DNA of 64,000 nt from Luteimonas panaciterrae (GTDB taxonomy: Bacteria; Pseudomonadota; Gammaproteobacteria; Xanthomonadales; Xanthomonadaceae), in the NCBI RefSeq assembly GCF_020511115.1, contig NZ_JAJAVH010000001.1:1-64000 (forward strand), written 5' to 3'. The stretch's first letter is position 1. Each line of letters begins with the position of its first letter. A model generated the notes under the pieces. The model saw only the letters and a list, made by a program, of their open reading frames with translations. It had not been told where the DNA came from and did not search any database. Positions 19,900 to 29,624 of the stretch are shown here, piece by piece. The position numbers were made by a program, and so were the translations under genes.

Positions 19900-21141
19900 A
19901 TGAATACGCCAACGGCCGGTTCTGCCCCCTCCCTGGATCGCAATTGGGCCCTGGTCGCGGCCGGCGCGCTGATCGGATGCGTGTTCGTCGGGGTGGTGTT
20001 CTCGCTGGCGGTGCTGCTGCAACCGATGAGCACCGCCACCGGCTGGTCGCGCGCCGGCCTGTCCAGCGCGATGACCTTGGCCTTCCTCAGCATGGGTTTC
20101 GCCGGCCCCGGCTGGGGCGCGCTGAGCGATCGCTTCGGGCCGAGAGTGGTCGTGCTGGCTGGTTCGCTGCTGCTGGGGCTGGCCTGCATGCTGGCGAGCC
20201 ACGCGGGCAGCCTGTTGCAGTTCCAATTGACCTACGGCGTGCTGCTGGGCGTGGCCGCGGCCAGTTTCTTCGCGCCCGTGATCGCCGCCACCGCGGCGTC
20301 CTTCGAGCGACGCCGCAATCTGGCCATCTCGCTGGTGTCGGCCGGTGTGGGCATGGCACCGATGACGCTCTCGCCGCTGGTGGCCTGGCTGGTCAGCCAC
20401 TACGACTGGCGCGTGACCTTGCAGATCGTCGGCGGGTTGGCCTGGGCGCTGACCTTGCCGGTGATCTGGTTCCTGCGCACCGTGCCCGCACACGCGATCG
20501 ACGCCACGAACGGAGGCGCCGCGCCGGCGATGACCGTCGGTCAGGCGCTGCGCTCCAAGGCCTTCATCGTCTTGGGTGCGGCTTTCTTCGCCTGCTGCGC
20601 CGCGCACTCAGGACCGATCTTCCACACCGTGAGTTACGCGGTTGGTTGCGGCCTGTCCGTGACCGCGGCCGTCACCATCTACAGCATGGAAGGCGCGGCG
20701 GGACTCGGCGGACGCTTGCTGTTCGGCGTGCTCGCCGACCGGCTCGGCGCGAAACCGGTGCTGGTCGCCGGATTGCTGATCCAGGCCTTCGCGGCGGCGA
20801 CCTATCTGAGCGTGAACCAGCTCGACGGTTTCTACGCGGTGGCGATCGTCTTCGGCATGGCCTATGGCGGCACCATGCCGCTGTACGCCTCGCTGGCGCG
20901 CGATGCGTTCAACCCTCTCATCCTCGGAACCGTGCTGGGCGCGGCCACGCTGCTCTCCAGCCTCGGCATGGCATTCGGACCGCTGATCGGCGGCTGGCTG
21001 TACGACCGCTACGGAAGCTACACGTGGCTGTACATCGGCTCGATGGCGGTGGGTCTCGCGGCGGCGGCGATCGCGTTGTTCTTTCCGTCGACACCACGCG
21101 CGAAGGGTGGCGGCGAACTCAGGCCTGCTTTGCAGGAGTGA
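19900..21141 (+). CDS. MFS transporter
   Basis: A 413-residue 12-helix major facilitator. Loop motifs GALSDRFGPR (between helices 2 and 3) and GVLADRLGAK (second half) are present, and an Ala/Gly-rich helix pattern resembles the monocarboxylate/oxalate-formate group. The first gene half contains GWSRAGLSSAMTLAF, a common signature of that group. It follows the hydrolase gene on the same strand. Substrate unknown. Confidence 0.87.
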   Translation: MNTPTAGSAPSLDRNWALVAAGALIGCVFVGVVFSLAVLLQPMSTATGWSRAGLSSAMTLAFLSMGFAGPGWGALSDRFGPRVVVLAGSLLLGLACMLASHAGSLLQFQLTYGVLLGVAAASFFAPVIAATAASFERRRNLAISLVSAGVGMAPMTLSPLVAWLVSHYDWRVTLQIVGGLAWALTLPVIWFLRTVPAHAIDATNGGAAPAMTVGQALRSKAFIVLGAAFFACCAAHSGPIFHTVSYAVGCGLSVTAAVTIYSMEGAAGLGGRLLFGVLADRLGAKPVLVAGLLIQAFAAATYLSVNQLDGFYAVAIVFGMAYGGTMPLYASLARDAFNPLILGTVLGAATLLSSLGMAFGPLIGGWLYDRYGSYTWLYIGSMAVGLAAAAIALFFPSTPRAKGGGELRPALQE

Positions 21142-21161
21142 GCGCCGTTCGCGCCGCCGGA

Positions 21162-21191
21162 GGAGATTCAGGACTCCTGGCCTGAATCTCC
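21162..21191. terminator. Hairpin between convergent genes
   Basis: GGAGATTCAGG (21162-21172) pairs perfectly with CCTGAATCTCC (21181-21191) across an 8-base loop. It sits between the MFS stop and the convergent secreted-protein stop. There is no U-run on either strand, so it may be a weak bidirectional terminator or an mRNA-stabilising hairpin. Confidence 0.5.
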
Positions 21192-21224
21192 CGACGAAAA
21201 CCGCCGGTATGCGCGAGTCTTCGG

Positions 21225-21626
21225 TTATGGCAACTGAGCGGACGAATTTCCCACGCTCAGGCTCGTGCAGGTATCCACCTTCTCGCCCATCGTCACGGTG
21301 ATGAAAGAGGCGGGCGTGATCGAACGGACCGTCGCGATGATGTCCGGGTCCGTGGACGAACAATACATTCCGTAGAACTCGCTTTCCTGCGCGTGGCAAT
21401 AGGCCGTCACCGTCTTGGTGGGAACCGTTTTGACGCTGATCCAGCAGCCGATGTACTGATGCGTACCGGGCGCATTGCGCGCACCGGTCAGCGTGCCCGT
21501 CGCGGTATAGGAATTAAATTGATAGGTGATGGACACGGGCCACGGATTCGTATTGCCCGCATGCGCGGCCGTGCTTAGAAACATGAGTCCACTCAGGACC
21601 AATGCGGGGATCTTGAAGCCATTCAT
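21225..21626 (-). CDS. Small secreted hypothetical protein
   Basis: A 133-residue protein with a clear signal peptide (cleavage near STAAHAG). The mature part has four cysteines (C62, C77, C89 and C121 approximately), beta-rich sequence and no catalytic motif. GGGAG precedes the ATG at 21626. It stands alone between a convergent MFS gene and a co-directional methyltransferase. No family is recognised. Confidence 0.75.
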   Translation of the reverse strand: MNGFKIPALVLSGLMFLSTAAHAGNTNPWPVSITYQFNSYTATGTLTGARNAPGTHQYIGCWISVKTVPTKTVTAYCHAQESEFYGMYCSSTDPDIIATVRSITPASFITVTMGEKVDTCTSLSVGNSSAQLP

Positions 21627-21804
21627 TGTTGTCTCCCTGGGTTGTGTTGAACACGCAAGGACGTGACCTGCCGGTCACTTCCGAGCCGAGGCGATCAAGC
21701 ACTCTCCCGCCATACTCGGAATCAACGCCGAAACAGGATCAATCCGCTCGCGTGCGGGCGAAGGAATCCGGGATCACCCGGGTACGGGCAAGCGAATATC
21801 GCTC

Positions 21805-22653
21805 TTAGAGGCTGCGAAACACGGCGAGCGTGTCGGCGCTCGACACGTCGAGCCTCTCGAGCCATGGCTCACGCGCCACGATTTCGGTACATGGCCCAAG
21901 CGTGCAGATGCGGATCTCGCGGGCAGGGGCCTCCCACTTGAGGACAGCTAGCATCTCACTCAGCATCGCCCCCTTGAACGGCGTGTACAGATAGAACACC
22001 GTTCCCGTCGACAGATCGGCTTCGCGCGCATCCTGCTGGATGAACGTCACACCGGGCAGATTCAGCTCGTTCGCGCAACGCCGCGCGCAATCGACGTAAG
22101 CCGCTTCCCACTCGATGCCGATACAGCGGGCGCCCGTGCAAATGGCGACGAGAAGCGGAACATGCCCCAGGCCGGATCCCAGATCGATCAGCACATCCCG
22201 CTCGGAAATCCCGGCGCGGCGAATCAATTCAAAAATGTAGCGCGCCGGAGTCGGTTGATAGAACACCATCTCCTCGTGCGGTTCCGCGACATCGGAAGCG
22301 GGAGCCTCCAGTTGCAGAACACCGGCGAGCAGCGCATCGAGATGGTCATAACGCTCGCCATCGACTCGAAGCTCCTCAAGCGCATCGGAGTCGATCGCGC
22401 GCGCCCATTCGAGCAACGTCTCCGCACCCTTGCCGCGCTGTATCTCTTGGCGCATTGACTGGTAGAGCCGCTGGTTGGCCTCTTCAAGCTCAGCGGAAAG
22501 GATTTTTATCCGTTCCTGATATTCCCACGGCGCGCCCACGAGATAGTTCTCCAGGCGATCCAGCACATCCAGGCGCTGGCGCAGCTTATCCGGCTCGAAC
22601 AAGGAGCGATCGCGCTCCAGTTCGCTCATCCAGGCATGCAGTGTTTCGGTCAC
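21805..22653 (-). CDS. SAM-dependent methyltransferase-like protein
   Basis: About 282 residues. The N-terminal half is helical and charged. The C-terminal half has a Rossmann methyltransferase motif I (VLIDLGSGLGHVPLL) and an acidic position after strand 2 (CIGIEWEAAYVD). It is cytosolic and the substrate is unknown. The GTG at 22653 overlaps the stop of the SRPBCC gene by 4 bases (GTGA), indicating translational coupling. An internal ATG at 22629 is an alternative start. The pair probably modifies or carries a shared small molecule; that is inference. Confidence 0.75.
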   Translation of the reverse strand: MTETLHAWMSELERDRSLFEPDKLRQRLDVLDRLENYLVGAPWEYQERIKILSAELEEANQRLYQSMRQEIQRGKGAETLLEWARAIDSDALEELRVDGERYDHLDALLAGVLQLEAPASDVAEPHEEMVFYQPTPARYIFELIRRAGISERDVLIDLGSGLGHVPLLVAICTGARCIGIEWEAAYVDCARRCANELNLPGVTFIQQDAREADLSTGTVFYLYTPFKGAMLSEMLAVLKWEAPAREIRICTLGPCTEIVAREPWLERLDVSSADTLAVFRSL

Positions 22654-23126
22654 CCTTCGGCAATCCTCGCGGTCTCGCAAAACTGCTTCAGCATCATGAG
22701 CGTGACGTCCCAATAGAAATTGAGATGGCCGTACACCGCCTGGTCAGCCAGATTGCCGAGCACGAGCACCAATCGCGTACCGTCCGCCAACGGCGCCAGG
22801 GAAAACGAGAAGATGGCGTGATTCCCGGGAACATCCGGAAGCACTCGCCGCGAGAGCGTACTCCAATGAGTGTATCGAAGCATGCGTTCTGGCTTGAATG
22901 CCTGCACGACGCCTCGATTCTCAAACCGCAATCTGCCATGCAGAATGCCGCGCAGCACGATCGGGCCGCCGATCTCCCAATGCGTCTCCACCTCCAGCGG
23001 CTCGTCGGACATCCATGCCGGCATGACATGCGGATCGGTGAGCGCGCGCCAGACGAGCGATGGCGGCGCGTCGATGTCGATGGTCTTGGTGTTCGTGTCC
23101 GTAAGCTTGGGGTCGGTTGTCATCAT
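22650..23126 (-). CDS. SRPBCC (AHSA1/START-like) domain protein
   Basis: A 158-residue cytosolic protein with the AHSA1-like SRPBCC pattern: IDIDAPPSLVWRALTDPHV at the N-terminus, WEIGG and ILHGRLRFENRG in the central sheet, and a C-terminal helix. Members bind hydrophobic ligands or act as co-chaperone-like folds. The ATG pair at 23126/23123 has no strong ribosome-binding site; the open frame runs upstream but lacks domain character. The stop overlaps the methyltransferase start. Confidence 0.82.
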   Translation of the reverse strand: MMTTDPKLTDTNTKTIDIDAPPSLVWRALTDPHVMPAWMSDEPLEVETHWEIGGPIVLRGILHGRLRFENRGVVQAFKPERMLRYTHWSTLSRRVLPDVPGNHAIFSFSLAPLADGTRLVLVLGNLADQAVYGHLNFYWDVTLMMLKQFCETARIAEG

Positions 23127-23385
23127 GAAATATCGAGTGTCTGCGGCACGCACTGATGAGCTTGGTCGTGATGAATCCATGCAGCGGCAACCGCAAACCA
23201 GCACCGACGCCTATCCACCGCTAAATGGTTGCGCCACCACGGTCACGAAGCACATTGACAACCCAAACAGTCGAAAAACAATGGCGGAGTCTTGTAGGCA
23301 TCGAATACGAGCCCGCCTGGACAATCAGCATCCAAGCGCGTCGCGCTGCCAGATCGCGATCAGGCAGCGCCTGCCTCGCAAGGCA

Positions 23386-25104
23386 TCAGAGCGACTGCAT
23401 CTCCTTGTTGCCTTCCTCGCGCTTGTCCTCCGGCACGATTTCGGGCTGGGGCTGCACCTTCGGTTCCGCGGCAGGAGTCGGTTGTAGACCGGCACCCGGC
23501 CCCTCGGGCACTTCGATGAAAGGCAGCTGCAGTGTCTGGCTGGTCATCCGCCGGATGCGGTTGGTCAGCACCGCGCTCTTGTTGAGCTCCTGACCATAGC
23601 TGGGGACGATGTCGGTGATGCGCGTCCGCCAAGGCCCTTCCATCTGTGTGGGGAAGGCTTGCGCCAACAGCTTGAGCATGATCGGCGGCGAAGTCGATGC
23701 GCCGGGCGATGCGCCGAGCAGGGCCGAAATCGTGTGGTCCTTGTCGGTGACGATTTCCGTGCCGAACTCCAGCGTGGTCTTCCCCGTCTCGGGATTGCGC
23801 TTGATGATCTGCACGCGTTGGCCCGCGGTGATCAACTGCCAGTCCGCGCGCTTGGCCTTGGGGAAATACTTGACCAGTTCGGCCTGCCGATCATCGTCGT
23901 CCAGCGCGGCTTGCTGCATCAGGTACTTGACCAGATCCAGGTTCTCCTCGCCGACACGCATCATGCCGCCCACGTTGTCGTGGTTGACCGAGGAGTACAA
24001 ATCGAACCAGGACCCTTCCTTGAGGAACTTGGTGCTGTAGAGCGCGAACGGGCCGAACAGCACCACCGGCTTGCCGTCGAGCTTGCGCGCATCGATATGC
24101 GGCACGGACATCGGCGGCGATCCGGTTTCGGCCATGCCATACACCTTCACCTGGTGGCGATTGGTGATGGCCGGATCGCGGAACGCGAGAAACTGTCCGC
24201 CCACCGGGAAGCCGGCGTAGTTCTTCGATTCCGGGATGCCGGACATCTGCAGCAGCTTCAACGCGGCACCGCCGGCGCCAATGAAGACGAAGCGGGATTT
24301 GATCGTCTGCTCGCGCCCGCTCTGCAAATCCTTGACGGTCACATCCCAGGTCTTGTCGTCATTCTGGGACAACCCGCGCACCTCGTGCCGCACATGCAGC
24401 TGGAAGTTGGGACTCTTGCGCAGGGCGTCGGCCAGTTGATGGGTGATCACGCCGAAGTTCACGTCCGTGCCGAGCGGCATGTAGGTCGCCGCGACCTTCT
24501 GCTTGGGATCGCGCCCTTCCATCACCAGCGGCGCCCAGCGCTGGATCTGCGCCGGATCGGTGGAAAACTGCATGCCGTAGAACAACGGATTCTTGATCAG
24601 CGCGGCGTGGCGCTTGCGCAGATACTCGATACGATCCTCGCCCCAGACGAAACTCATGTGCGGCGTCGGATTGATGAAATCCGTAGGCTTCCCCAAGCGC
24701 CCGTCGCGCACCTGATACGACCAGAACTGCCGCGAGACCTCGAACTGCTCGGCGATGCCCACCGCCCGCTTGGTCTCGATCAATCCATCCGGCAGCTCGG
24801 GCGTGTAGTTGAGTTCCGCGAAGGCCGAGTGGCCGGTGCCCGCATTGTTCCAGCCGTTGGAACTCTCCAGCGCCACATCGTCGAGCCGTTCGTACAAGTG
24901 GATTTTCCAGCCTGGCTCCAGCTCCTGCAGGAACGTCGCCAGCGTGACGCTCATGATGCCGCCGCCGACCAGCACCACGTCCACCGGACGTTCGTTCTCC
25001 GCCTCCGGCGAGGCCGGCTTGTAGAGCGGCCAATAGAGGAACAGCACCGCGCCCAGGACCAGAACGACCACGACGCCGACGAACCACTTGAGAAACCGTT
25101 TCAT
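23386..25104 (-). CDS. mqo: Malate:quinone oxidoreductase with membrane anchor
   Basis: A 572-residue FAD enzyme that oxidises malate to oxaloacetate and passes electrons to quinone. The FAD-binding [14 protein letters not shown] is near residue 43, followed by [25 protein letters not shown] and the C-terminal [12 protein letters not shown], all typical of MQO. Unlike most MQOs, it starts with an evident membrane helix ([20 protein letters not shown], about 8-27) and ends with a Pro/Glu-rich tail of about 45 residues. The ATG at 25104 directly precedes the helix. Confidence 0.95.
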   Translation of the reverse strand: MKRFLKWFVGVVVVLVLGAVLFLYWPLYKPASPEAENERPVDVVLVGGGIMSVTLATFLQELEPGWKIHLYERLDDVALESSNGWNNAGTGHSAFAELNYTPELPDGLIETKRAVGIAEQFEVSRQFWSYQVRDGRLGKPTDFINPTPHMSFVWGEDRIEYLRKRHAALIKNPLFYGMQFSTDPAQIQRWAPLVMEGRDPKQKVAATYMPLGTDVNFGVITHQLADALRKSPNFQLHVRHEVRGLSQNDDKTWDVTVKDLQSGREQTIKSRFVFIGAGGAALKLLQMSGIPESKNYAGFPVGGQFLAFRDPAITNRHQVKVYGMAETGSPPMSVPHIDARKLDGKPVVLFGPFALYSTKFLKEGSWFDLYSSVNHDNVGGMMRVGEENLDLVKYLMQQAALDDDDRQAELVKYFPKAKRADWQLITAGQRVQIIKRNPETGKTTLEFGTEIVTDKDHTISALLGASPGASTSPPIMLKLLAQAFPTQMEGPWRTRITDIVPSYGQELNKSAVLTNRIRRMTSQTLQLPFIEVPEGPGAGLQPTPAAEPKVQPQPEIVPEDKREEGNKEMQSL

Positions 25105-25399
25105 GATGCTTGCACTCCGCTCATCGGCCACATCCCGGCTGGGCCAAGACCCGATCCACGACGCATGTTCGCACATGCGACGCGGCAGGACCGGGGGCGA
25201 TTGCGGCCACGCACCGGACTCACCGTATCGCCTGTTTCAAGGCCGCGACGATGCTGGTCCCCTGGCTGTTTCGCGAGAGTGAATGTTGCGGCGATGCGGC
25301 CAACACACGTGTATCGAGCACGCCATCACGATTGCGATCCTGACGATGGAGGATTCCGGTGTCTCACACGGTGCTCCGGTTCACTGGACTGCTTCAGCG

Positions 25400-26320
25400 T
25401 CAGAAGTCCCAGAACACTGGAACCCATCGGAAGGTGTCGCCATCGGCGGCCACACGACCCACGGACGGGAACGGCAGGTGGGTCGCCACCAGCATCTCGC
25501 CGGTGCGGGCCAGATCCTTCAACAGTGCAATGCGCACGCGCGCCGCCTCTTCCGGATCATGCTCGAAACCGTTGTACCAATTCGGCTGCTCGAAACCGAC
25601 CGCGAACACCGCATCACCGGCGAAGGTCAGCGCTTCGCCACCGGAAGCCAGACGCACCACGCTGTGACCCGGCGTATGACCGCCGGTGCGGCGAATGATC
25701 ACGCCTGGCGCCACTTCGCGTTCGTCCTCGAAGGTGTGCACGCGATCGCTGTACTCGGCCCAGAAGTGCTTGGCGGTCGCGCGCAGCGCGTCCGGGAAAC
25801 CTTGTGGCATGTTGGTGTGGGTGAAGTCCGGCGACTTCCAGAACTCCACTTCGGACGCGGCGATGTGGATGCGCAGATCCGGACGCAGACGCTCCTTCAC
25901 GCCATCCACCAGCAGGCCGCCGACGTGATCCATGTGCATGTGCGTGATCACCACGTCGGTGACCTCGGCCAGATCGATGCCGGCCGCACCCAGCCGATGG
26001 ATCAGTTGACCAGCGCGCGGCAGATGCAGGTCCGGGTCCATGCCCAGGCCGGCATCGACCAGAATGGTGCGGTCGCCGCTATGCACCACCATCGCGTTCA
26101 ACGCCCAGTCGAACGCATCCTGCGGCAGATACATCTTGTCGAGCCACGCCGCGCGTTCGGACGACTGGACGTTGTGACCAAGCATCTGGGTAGGCAGCGG
26201 CAGCACGCCATCGCTGACCACCAGCACCTCGATATCGCCCACCTTCAACGCGTAACGTGAGGGAACGAGTTCGTCGAGCGTCGACGTGGCGGGAGTTGCG
26301 GTGTTTTCCAGACTGAACAT
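25400..26320 (-). CDS. MBL-fold metallo-hydrolase
   Basis: A 306-residue metallo-beta-lactamase-fold hydrolase. The metal-binding THMHMDHVGG is near residue 137, followed by TGGHTPGHS and FAGDAVF, giving a complete dinuclear site; a C-terminal His in ATHLPF is also present. The pattern resembles lactonase-like and related hydrolases, but the substrate cannot be determined. No signal peptide from the ATG at 26320, which is preceded by GGAG. It stands alone. Confidence 0.88.
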   Translation of the reverse strand: MFSLENTATPATSTLDELVPSRYALKVGDIEVLVVSDGVLPLPTQMLGHNVQSSERAAWLDKMYLPQDAFDWALNAMVVHSGDRTILVDAGLGMDPDLHLPRAGQLIHRLGAAGIDLAEVTDVVITHMHMDHVGGLLVDGVKERLRPDLRIHIAASEVEFWKSPDFTHTNMPQGFPDALRATAKHFWAEYSDRVHTFEDEREVAPGVIIRRTGGHTPGHSVVRLASGGEALTFAGDAVFAVGFEQPNWYNGFEHDPEEAARVRIALLKDLARTGEMLVATHLPFPSVGRVAADGDTFRWVPVFWDF

Positions 26321-26735
26321 GTTGGGATCTCCACAAGGGTTGGCTGGCGGGCAGCAATACGGGCTGGCGCTGTGCAGGTCGGATGATTTGCTGACCGACT
26401 CGAACAGTTCTGATGCTCGCCTTCGCGCGACGCAGGGCACATCGTGGAAGCCCGGCCGGGACAGTGCGATGGTTCGGTTGAAGGCGAGGTCCTCCGCCGG
26501 GAGCGTTGGACTCAGACCACGGCAGGGCGCCGTGTGGGATCAGCGTAGGTAACGCGAGGGAAAGACAGTAGACCCGTGCGGGGGCTCACGGTGTTGCCTT
26601 GTGGGCAGCAATAGGGACGGAGGCTGGCGAAGGGCTGGACCCGCTGAATGTCATGCGCGGCTCTTGAATACGGAAGCGAGCATGCGAACATCAGCTAACG
26701 AATAAATCATGCCACGCAGTAAGACCAGCACTGGC
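26321..26735. other. Gene-free stretch before the AT-richer island
   Basis: About 415 bases with no credible gene. GGGCAGCAATA occurs twice (26349-26359 and 26603-26613), each time followed by similar sequence ending GGCTGGCG, which suggests an old partial duplication. The right end turns AT-richer toward the HEPN gene. Nothing else is recognised. Confidence 0.5.
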
Positions 26736-27770
26736 TTAATCAAGCGCTAGGGAGAAATCTCGGTTGACCTTGAATGAATCGAGCTTGGATATATGACCTT
26801 GGTTCTGATGATAAGTCAGAATCTTGAACAACTTAGAGATCTGTAACCTAGAGCCCGACAATAGCCAACGGACATCTCTCGATCTTGTCGAAACCCAAAT
26901 TGTGATGTCACTTGCTATTTGCGAGCTGTCTATAGGGCACGAGAGATCCAGGAGATCCGAGAGCGCATCTGGGCTGATGATCTTGGCTGTTACCACTACA
27001 AGCAAATCCGAGCCTGAGAGTCGCTGGCTCCCTTGCTTGTAGCACCAAGTGGGAGCGTCTGGATACTTGGCTTCAACTTGATTTTTAACCTGTAGAGCGG
27101 CATTGTTGATCAATCCAAGTGCTGCAAGGAAGTAGCCCTCATCTATTGGCGCGAGCTCGTCGACTTTGAAGCCAGAAGTTGGGTATTTATGCACATACTG
27201 CTCATCAACATGTCCAGCGCGATGAACGTATAGATGCCTTCTATCGTGTATCTCTTCCAATAACTTCGAAGATGTATTGGCTTGAGCGACTTCAACGCCA
27301 AGCTTTGATCTATAAAATTTCTTGATTTCGCGAAATCCAGCACTCGTAAGCTGTCTTAATGTCTTCTGCATCAAGAATGATTTAAGAGACTGTTTTTGGT
27401 CAATGGCTAGCAACTGCCTCTGCGTGATTTCAACTACTTTGTCGCCATCAATCGTATCATCTGATCGCTCTGAGACTTCTTCTAAGGTGTCGATCAAAAA
27501 GGCTTCGAACATTGCAACTAATCTTATGAGCAACGTGGATCTGAGTAGTTGCGGATAAACATCCTTGGAATGGAAAGTGAGTACTTTGAGAGGGCGTTTG
27601 ACTGTCTGCTTTGTGAGTGCGATCTCTACTAGAGCATCCCTCTGAGCTGGGTCGCGAAGACGACGACGCCCATCTTCATACATGAGATTGTAGGAGTGGG
27701 CAGTTACGTCGTAGAGCAACCGCATGCGACGTGCAGATCGATAAAATATTCTGTACGACTCGAGTCTCAT
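26736..27770 (-). CDS. HEPN-type protein (possible RNase), AT-richer island
   Basis: A 344-residue protein. The middle resembles RiboL-PSP-HEPN proteins: a helical segment with LLIRLVAMFEAFLIDTL (about 80-96) and a later R-x4-H motif (R178, H183 in RRHLYVHRAGH). This motif is the catalytic signature of many HEPN ribonucleases found in toxin-antitoxin and antiphage systems. The remaining C-terminal half has no match I recognise. Codon and base use are clearly more AT-rich than the flanks, so the gene is probably acquired. The ATG at 27770 lacks a strong ribosome-binding site. RNase activity is inferred only from the motif. Confidence 0.65.
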   Translation of the reverse strand: MRLESYRIFYRSARRMRLLYDVTAHSYNLMYEDGRRRLRDPAQRDALVEIALTKQTVKRPLKVLTFHSKDVYPQLLRSTLLIRLVAMFEAFLIDTLEEVSERSDDTIDGDKVVEITQRQLLAIDQKQSLKSFLMQKTLRQLTSAGFREIKKFYRSKLGVEVAQANTSSKLLEEIHDRRHLYVHRAGHVDEQYVHKYPTSGFKVDELAPIDEGYFLAALGLINNAALQVKNQVEAKYPDAPTWCYKQGSQRLSGSDLLVVVTAKIISPDALSDLLDLSCPIDSSQIASDITIWVSTRSRDVRWLLSGSRLQISKLFKILTYHQNQGHISKLDSFKVNRDFSLALD

Positions 27771-28237
27771 GAGTAGATGTTGTGTGTCTTAGTTCAGTGA
27801 AACGGCGAAGCGGCCCGATCTGAAGCAGCCGTTAGTGCCTATGCAGACTCATCTGCAATGCGCATGATAACGCCGGCGATAGACTTTAGCGGGGCCTTGT
27901 CCCGGCAGAGACTTTCCTTGAAATTCCGGGTCATAATGTAGTTGTGATAGCGCATGGCGAACTCAAAAGAAGTTGGCGAGATGTGCTCTCATCGCACGCC
28001 TTTGTTTGAGTTCCCCGCTCAAATTTACCGCGACTTGTTCGGGGTTCCTGCGGCTTGCTGCTTCGGGTTAGGCCTCCGGGACGACGCCATCCTAGGCACC
28101 CTGCTCCAAGTTAAAGCGGATTTCGCTCCAATCACGGGTAACGACTGCATTGCGTTGTCGGCGGAATTGCTTCGGTAGTCAAACCTACCAAACGTCCGCT
28201 CTGGGTCGAAAGCGGCCATGGACGGTAAAGCTGCGTC
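27771..28237. other. Gene-free stretch inside the island
   Basis: About 470 bases between the HEPN and DUF6161 genes. A 74-codon open frame (27954-28178, plus) has no recognisable protein character. Near 28192-28214 stands GTCCGCTCTGGGTCGAAAGCGG, whose CCGCT and AGCGG arms form a hairpin; such motifs often trail mobile or repeated sequence. No integrase, tRNA or clear attachment repeat is visible. Confidence 0.4.
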
Positions 28238-29461
28238 CTACTTCGGATTTCGTGTAACGAAATCCATCCAGGAAGGCGGCAATCCTTCATCCTTGACGAT
28301 GCCGTCGCTCGCTGGACGAAACAGCGCATTCAAGATCAAAGCTCTTTCACCATCCTCAGTCAACTGAGCACCCTCAATCAGAGACAAATAGGTCTTCAAC
28401 ATCACCACACGCTCCGAGGCGTCACCTGCCAGGTGTACGTGGCTTAGAAAAATACGAACTACCAAACGCACGGCCCATACCGCGAAAACTGCGACTAAAG
28501 CCAGCACAGCGACTCTCCAATGATCAGGGCTCTGCCCGGGGTGGGTAACTGCCAAGAGAGTCTTAATTTCTGCAGCCAGAAACCACGCGCAGCCACCAAT
28601 GGATAAGAAGGCCAATACACCAGAACCGGTTGCAATGCAGCGATGCGCGAAACGCTTCTTGGTCCAGTACTCAGCTGGAGCCCTCAACGCCATACCTTCC
28701 TGAAACGCGCGACGAATACCCTCCATGTCTCGCTTATGGCTTTTCGCCTGTTCTGAGAATGAGTCATTCCGCCCCGCTTGCGAAACTTCAAACACCTCCT
28801 TCTGGGTAGCCACGAGATCTTCCAACTCAGCTGTCAATGACTGGTAATTTCGATGGAGATCGTCAAGGACTACACTTCGTTCACCAATGACACCTTCAAG
28901 CCTCGCGCGAAGCTCTTCAATAGATTCCTCGACCGCCTTTATCTTGCTCTTGGACGGACCCAGTGGACCATATTTGTCAACGATAGCTTCGAGCAGACCT
29001 CTCCAGGCAGAAAGCTGTCGCGGTTCGTAAGTTACTCCATGCTGATCCAGAATCGCGCTGACATAGAAGCTTGCTGCCAAGTCACCATGATCAGCCCGGA
29101 TCGCTTCGATGCGCTTGAACCGGGGCGTACTCGTGTGAGGAAAGGCTAGATCGATGTAGATCCGCCGAATCAAATCCTGAGTCGCTTGGAGCTGGTTCTT
29201 CGAGTGGGCAGCGTTACTTTCCCGGTGCTGCATTGCTTCGTGAGCGCGGTGCATAGCGCTCGAGATTTCACTTATAGCATTACGAATGACACCATCGTGA
29301 CTGCCGAAACTTTGGGCGTTCACCCACTGCCAAGCGCTACCCTCTTTTTGAAGCCAAGTAATAAGACTCTCTATCGTCGAAGGCGCTAGCTTCCCGCCAT
29401 TCGCACCGAGGTCTATCTCAAAGATCGGCTCATCATTTGCTGGACTGTACTCAGTAGACAT
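28238..29461 (-). CDS. DUF6161-like membrane protein
   Basis: A 407-residue protein. The N-terminal half is soluble, with a coiled-coil-like segment at about 185-245. Two membrane helices follow (about 280-305 and 318-342). The C-terminal part ends with ERALILNALFRPASDGIVKD and a PPSWMDFV element, which matches my recollection of the DUF6161 family end. Function is unknown. The ATG at 29461 is preceded by GGAATGAGG; in-frame alternatives are 29467 and 29482. It shares the AT-richer composition of the HEPN gene and the same strand, so the two may have arrived together. Confidence 0.65.
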   Translation of the reverse strand: MSTEYSPANDEPIFEIDLGANGGKLAPSTIESLITWLQKEGSAWQWVNAQSFGSHDGVIRNAISEISSAMHRAHEAMQHRESNAAHSKNQLQATQDLIRRIYIDLAFPHTSTPRFKRIEAIRADHGDLAASFYVSAILDQHGVTYEPRQLSAWRGLLEAIVDKYGPLGPSKSKIKAVEESIEELRARLEGVIGERSVVLDDLHRNYQSLTAELEDLVATQKEVFEVSQAGRNDSFSEQAKSHKRDMEGIRRAFQEGMALRAPAEYWTKKRFAHRCIATGSGVLAFLSIGGCAWFLAAEIKTLLAVTHPGQSPDHWRVAVLALVAVFAVWAVRLVVRIFLSHVHLAGDASERVVMLKTYLSLIEGAQLTEDGERALILNALFRPASDGIVKDEGLPPSWMDFVTRNPK

Positions 29462-29624
29462 CCTCATTCCTTGGTAGGCCACTGATTCATAATTACTCTA
29501 CTCAATTTTGAGTGCGAAAGCGCTGGAATTGACGGAGCCAGAAGTGGGGCACCAGATACGTCCACTTATTGGTCGCGAATGAATACCACACGCATCGAGC
29601 CAAGCTTGCCTGCCTTCACCCGTC

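Noticed and set aside
27830-27890. Integron attC site in the island
   Set aside because: CCGTTAGTGCC and ATAACGCC resemble core-site pieces, but the RYYYAAC/GTTRRRY consensus is not met and no integrase is present.
27954-28178. 74-codon open frame in the island gap
   Set aside because: No ribosome-binding site, no recognisable motif, and it contains a hairpin motif typical of non-coding sequence.
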